A DNA stretch of 33,971 nt, from the IMG/VR virus record IMGVR_UViG_3300037847_004030, positions 1-33,971 of that record. The stretch is one strand, 5' to 3'. Origin of the DNA: a virus. Shown one piece after another: positions 31,870-33,971 of this stretch. Under the pieces are notes generated by a model, which worked only from the letters and a program-made list of their open reading frames with translations, did no database searches and was not told where the DNA came from. Each line of letters opens with the position of its first letter. Position 1 is the first letter of the stretch. Made by a program: the position numbers and the translations under genes.

Positions 31870-33072
31870 ATGTATGATAGTGTAAGACAAAATGCACAAC
31901 CATTTGATGAAATATTGTATCCGAATTTAGGAAATGCAGAAGAAGATAACGATACTTTTGTTACAGGCACAACATCTACAGGTTTTACATTAGGTTCAGG
32001 AAATGGTTCTAATGCATCAGGGGGAAGTTATTTATATATGGCATTAAAACAAAATGCTACATTGAGCACAGAAAAAGCAAAAAGTTTTAATGTAACTACA
32101 TATACTGGGAATGGTAGTACAAATAGTATTACAGGGGTAGGATTTAGACCTGACTTTGTATGGTTAAAAGATAGAGATAGCACTAATTGGCATACACTTT
32201 TTGATAATGTTAGAGGTCCTGCTGCCAGAATTCATTCAAATTCAAGTAATGCACAAGATATGACAGGTACAACCTCATTAACTTCATTTGATTCTGATGG
32301 ATTTAGTTTAGGAAGTAATGCTAATGAAAATACAAACACAAATGATTATGTAGCTTGGTCGTGGAAAGCAGGTAATAACTGGGTAAACAATAATGATGGT
32401 AGTGTTTCTTCTATTGTTAATTATAATACAGGTAATAAATTTTCAATAGTTCGTTATACAGGAACAGGTTCAGCTACAACCGTAGGACATGGACTTGGAA
32501 CTTCACCAACTTTTATTATTGGAAAAACATTAAACAGTTCAGCTAAATGGAGAGTATATCATTCAGGCTTAGGTGGTGCGGCTAATTATCTTAATTTAAA
32601 TGATACTTTTGCTAAAGGTACATCTTCAAATGTTTGGAATAGTACTGCACCAACATCATCTGTATTTAGTGTTGGATCTGACCTGTCGCCAAACGGTGAA
32701 AGTATGATAGCTTATGTCTGGGCAGATTGTGATGGTTTAAGTAAGTTTGGAACCTATACAGGTAATGGTTCTTCATCAGGAACAGTTGTTGAACCTGGAT
32801 TTTCACCAGATTTCATTATAGTAAGAAGACATGATGGTACAAGTGATTGGGGTATGTTTGATAGTAGTAGAAGTGGATCCTATTATCAAAAAGGTTTAAA
32901 AGCAAATACTAATGATTCTGAATTTGCAGAAACAAATATTAATAGTTTTTGTGAATTTTTAGCTGTAGGTCATGGTGATGCAGCTAATGGTGGTTTTAGG
33001 TTTAGAGATAGTGGTTCGCAATATAATGTGTCAAGCGCAAGTTATATATATATAGCATTTAAAATAAATTAA
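31870..33072 (+). CDS. Giant repeat fibre, 3' part of a split gene
   Basis: A 400-residue protein that continues the repeat series: the rest of module C (open in this frame from about 31831: TKRYDTTDNWRMYDSVRQ, later SYLYMALKQN), then a full A (FRPDFVWLKDRDS, YVAWSWKAG), B (VGHGLGTSP, MIAYVWADCDGLSKFG) and C (FSPDFIIVRRHDGT, SYIYIAFKIN). The first 20-23 residues expected for the first C are absent. Its ATG at 31870 lies mid-module, so it may not be a true start. Most likely this is the C-terminus of the same fibre as 28448-31837, separated by a short deletion with frame change, real or from assembly. Confidence 0.72.
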   Translation: MYDSVRQNAQPFDEILYPNLGNAEEDNDTFVTGTTSTGFTLGSGNGSNASGGSYLYMALKQNATLSTEKAKSFNVTTYTGNGSTNSITGVGFRPDFVWLKDRDSTNWHTLFDNVRGPAARIHSNSSNAQDMTGTTSLTSFDSDGFSLGSNANENTNTNDYVAWSWKAGNNWVNNNDGSVSSIVNYNTGNKFSIVRYTGTGSATTVGHGLGTSPTFIIGKTLNSSAKWRVYHSGLGGAANYLNLNDTFAKGTSSNVWNSTAPTSSVFSVGSDLSPNGESMIAYVWADCDGLSKFGTYTGNGSSSGTVVEPGFSPDFIIVRRHDGTSDWGMFDSSRSGSYYQKGLKANTNDSEFAETNINSFCEFLAVGHGDAANGGFRFRDSGSQYNVSSASYIYIAFKIN

Positions 33073-33074
33073 TT

Positions 33075-33365
33075 ATGGCAGATTTAGATATAGAAGATAT
33101 TAAAAAAAAGAAGTTTAACATAAGTATAGAAAACTTGGTTACAATAGGTATGGTTATTGTAACTGCTACTGGTATGTGGTACTCGCTTCAAGGAGAAATA
33201 GAAGAAGCTAAATTATTGCCAGAACCAGAAGTTTCAAGAACAGAGTATGATTTAAAAGACCAACTTGTCAGAGAAACTATTATATCTACACAAAAGAAAG
33301 TAGAAGAAATAGATGAAACTGTTAAAAAGATTGATGATAAACTTTTTGAAATAATAAAAAAATGA
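33075..33365 (+). CDS. Membrane-anchored coiled-coil protein
   Basis: A 96-residue protein: a charged start (MADLDIEDIKKKKFNIS), one membrane helix (LVTIGMVIVTATGMWYSL at about 21-38), then a long coiled coil (TEYDLKDQLVRETIISTQKK, VEEIDETVKKIDDKLFEI). It starts three bases after the fibre gene and overlaps the next gene as ATGA. The form is like an inner-membrane spanin or a tail-associated anchor; the next gene is exported, which would suit a two-part envelope system, but no lipobox is seen there. Function unknown. Confidence 0.65.
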   Translation: MADLDIEDIKKKKFNISIENLVTIGMVIVTATGMWYSLQGEIEEAKLLPEPEVSRTEYDLKDQLVRETIISTQKKVEEIDETVKKIDDKLFEIIKK

Positions 33366-33673
33366 GATTTATAGTATTAGCATTATTGATTAGTTGTTTT
33401 AGTTATGGTCAAGATATAACTACAGTACATTTTAATTATAAGTGGAACGAAAGAAACTCTTATAAAGGTTTAGATAAATTAAGAAACTCTAAAGTACAAT
33501 ATGCTTTTGTAGAGGACCAAAGTGATAATATAAAGAAATCAATAAAAAGTGTTCCAACAATCGTTATATATAACGATTCAAAGCCGATAGCTAAATTTGA
33601 AGCAGGATTAACAATGGAAATAACAGTAAGATTAGATAGCATACAGGCTATTATAAATAAATATAAAAGATAA
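33362..33673 (+). CDS. Exported thioredoxin-fold protein lacking active-site cysteines
   Basis: A 103-residue protein. A signal peptide is plain: MRFIVLALLISCFSYG then Q, a usual cut site in Bacteroidota. The mature part has thioredoxin-like order: HFNYKW28-N-E-R-N32, a helix, a strand KVQYAFVED, then a cis-Pro motif SVP65TIVIYND and a final KFEAGLTMEI strand and helix. The place of WCxxC is taken by WNERN, so both redox cysteines are replaced by Asn. It probably acts in the periplasm as a binding domain rather than as an oxidoreductase. The one Cys left lies in the signal peptide. Fold inferred from pattern. Confidence 0.65.
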   Translation: MRFIVLALLISCFSYGQDITTVHFNYKWNERNSYKGLDKLRNSKVQYAFVEDQSDNIKKSIKSVPTIVIYNDSKPIAKFEAGLTMEITVRLDSIQAIINKYKR

Positions 33674-33819
33674 TGCAAGGATTTGAACCAACATTTTTAG
33701 GAGTAGCAGTATATGTAATAACAATATCACAAATTAATGCAGTACTTCAAGGACTTCTAATAATTGCAACATTGGTCTATACAATTATAAAAATATATCA
33801 ACTTTTAAAAAACAAATAA
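33673..33819 (+). CDS. Small two-span membrane protein (holin-like)
   Basis: A 48-residue protein in TAATG overlap with the gene before it. It has a first hydrophobic stretch (FLGVAVYVITISQINAVL) and a second (LLIIATLVYTIIKIYQLL) ending in KNK. Two helices with a short basic end fit small class II holins, but the identified holin lies at 25999 and this could instead be an antiholin or have another envelope role. Confidence 0.55.
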   Translation: MQGFEPTFLGVAVYVITISQINAVLQGLLIIATLVYTIIKIYQLLKNK

Positions 33820-33820
33820 T

Positions 33821-33925
33821 ATGGCAAAAATATTCGAATATATAGCACAAAAACTAAGAAACTTCAATCATTGGTTTGCTACTGGTTGGAACAAAATCAT
33901 CAAAAAATTATTAATCAAAATTTAA
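33821..33925 (+). CDS. Tiny amphipathic cationic protein
   Basis: A 34-residue ORF one base after the previous stop. It forms an amphipathic, basic, Trp-containing helix (EYIAQKLRNFNHWFATGWNK, then IIKKLLIKI), which would bind membranes or nucleic acids. Tight spacing supports translation. It resembles the tiny protein at 26901-27026 only in its QKL/K-R then Trp pattern. Function unknown. Confidence 0.45.
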   Translation: MAKIFEYIAQKLRNFNHWFATGWNKIIKKLLIKI

Positions 33926-33926
33926 T

Positions 33927-33934
33927 TATATTTG
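33927..33934 (+). promoter_or_regulatory. -7 box TATATTTG before the major tail gene
   Basis: TATATTTG two bases after the previous stop; a 20-base A/T leader leads to ATG 33955. It suits a strongly expressed tail tube gene. Confidence 0.5.
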
Positions 33935-33954
33935 TAGTATAAAAATTATAAGTT

Positions 33955-33971
33955 ATGGCAAGTACAGTATT
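33955..33971 (+). CDS. Start of a gene, probably the major tail protein, 3' partial
   Basis: ATG GCA AGT ACA GTA TT at the window end encodes MASTV. Major tail proteins of the TP901-1 group often start with a short MAS-x-V-x-N-G-T run just before the LIKI-type strand that opens the frame at base 1. Joining the two ends directly would give a stop (GTA TTT TAA), so a few bases are missing between them. The call rests on this fit, a promoter box upstream and the absence of another major tail gene. Confidence 0.55.

Noticed and set aside
28448-33072. Repeated DNA as mobile element or CRISPR
   Set aside because: The repeats are protein modules of about 100 residues, diverged in DNA, with no array structure.

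Overview
The window reads as an almost complete genome of a tailed phage (siphovirus type) infecting a low-GC member of the Bacteroidota, most likely a marine flavobacterium. Evidence: about 30% GC; every gene on the + strand; no Shine-Dalgarno boxes but many copies of the Bacteroidota -7 promoter box TAnnTTTG just before genes; an HK97-type head module; a tape measure protein with long-tail connector genes; and marine-phage-type repeat fibres. No integrase, excisionase, CI-like repressor module, tRNA or CRISPR was seen. The first bases encode the body of a major tail protein that lacks its start, and the last 17 bases start a new gene (MASTV...) that looks like the missing N-terminus. The sequence is therefore probably a circularly permuted genome cut inside that gene, with only a few bases missing.

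Layout. 1-8222: tail module (major tail protein, tail assembly chaperone with a -1 frameshift, tape measure, a 1019-residue hub/adhesin with Cys-rich modules, a putative glycosyltransferase, a second tail protein). 8262-14209: DNA metabolism (Cys-rich protein, small HTH protein, Erf annealase, SSB-like protein, PD-(D/E)XK exonuclease, a DnaA-domain/VRR-NUC fusion, winged-helix initiator carrying candidate iterons, primase-helicase, small membrane protein). 14210-15036: two small orphan genes between a dyad/promoter and strong hairpins. 15093-22718: packaging and head (TerS, TerL, portal with extra C-terminal modules, MuF protein with a zinc metallopeptidase tail, prohead protease, major capsid protein, terminator). 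22771-23716: accessory insert of three tiny genes and one PD-(D/E)XK nuclease gene, punctuated by terminators. 23718-25506: head-tail connectors and tail terminator. 25512-26594: lysis (M15 endopeptidase, 3-TM holin) and a small basic protein. 26607-33072: fibres and appendages, including a giant three-module repeat fibre split by an apparent small deletion. 33075-33971: membrane/coiled-coil protein, exported thioredoxin-fold protein without active-site cysteines, two tiny proteins, and the promoter and start of the major tail gene.

How it works together. Terminator hairpins and TAnnTTTG boxes cut the genome into units. Inside units, genes are tightly packed with TAATG or ATGA overlaps, which suggests translational coupling. 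Recombination (Erf, SSB-like protein, exonuclease) and replication (initiator, primase-helicase) genes form one block. The most notable observations are the fused promoter/start geometry that predicts leaderless mRNAs, an iteron pair inside the initiator gene, the DnaA-VRR-NUC fusion, the MuF-metallopeptidase with its small partner, the Thr/Cys-rich adhesin followed by a glycosyltransferase, and the broken fibre gene.
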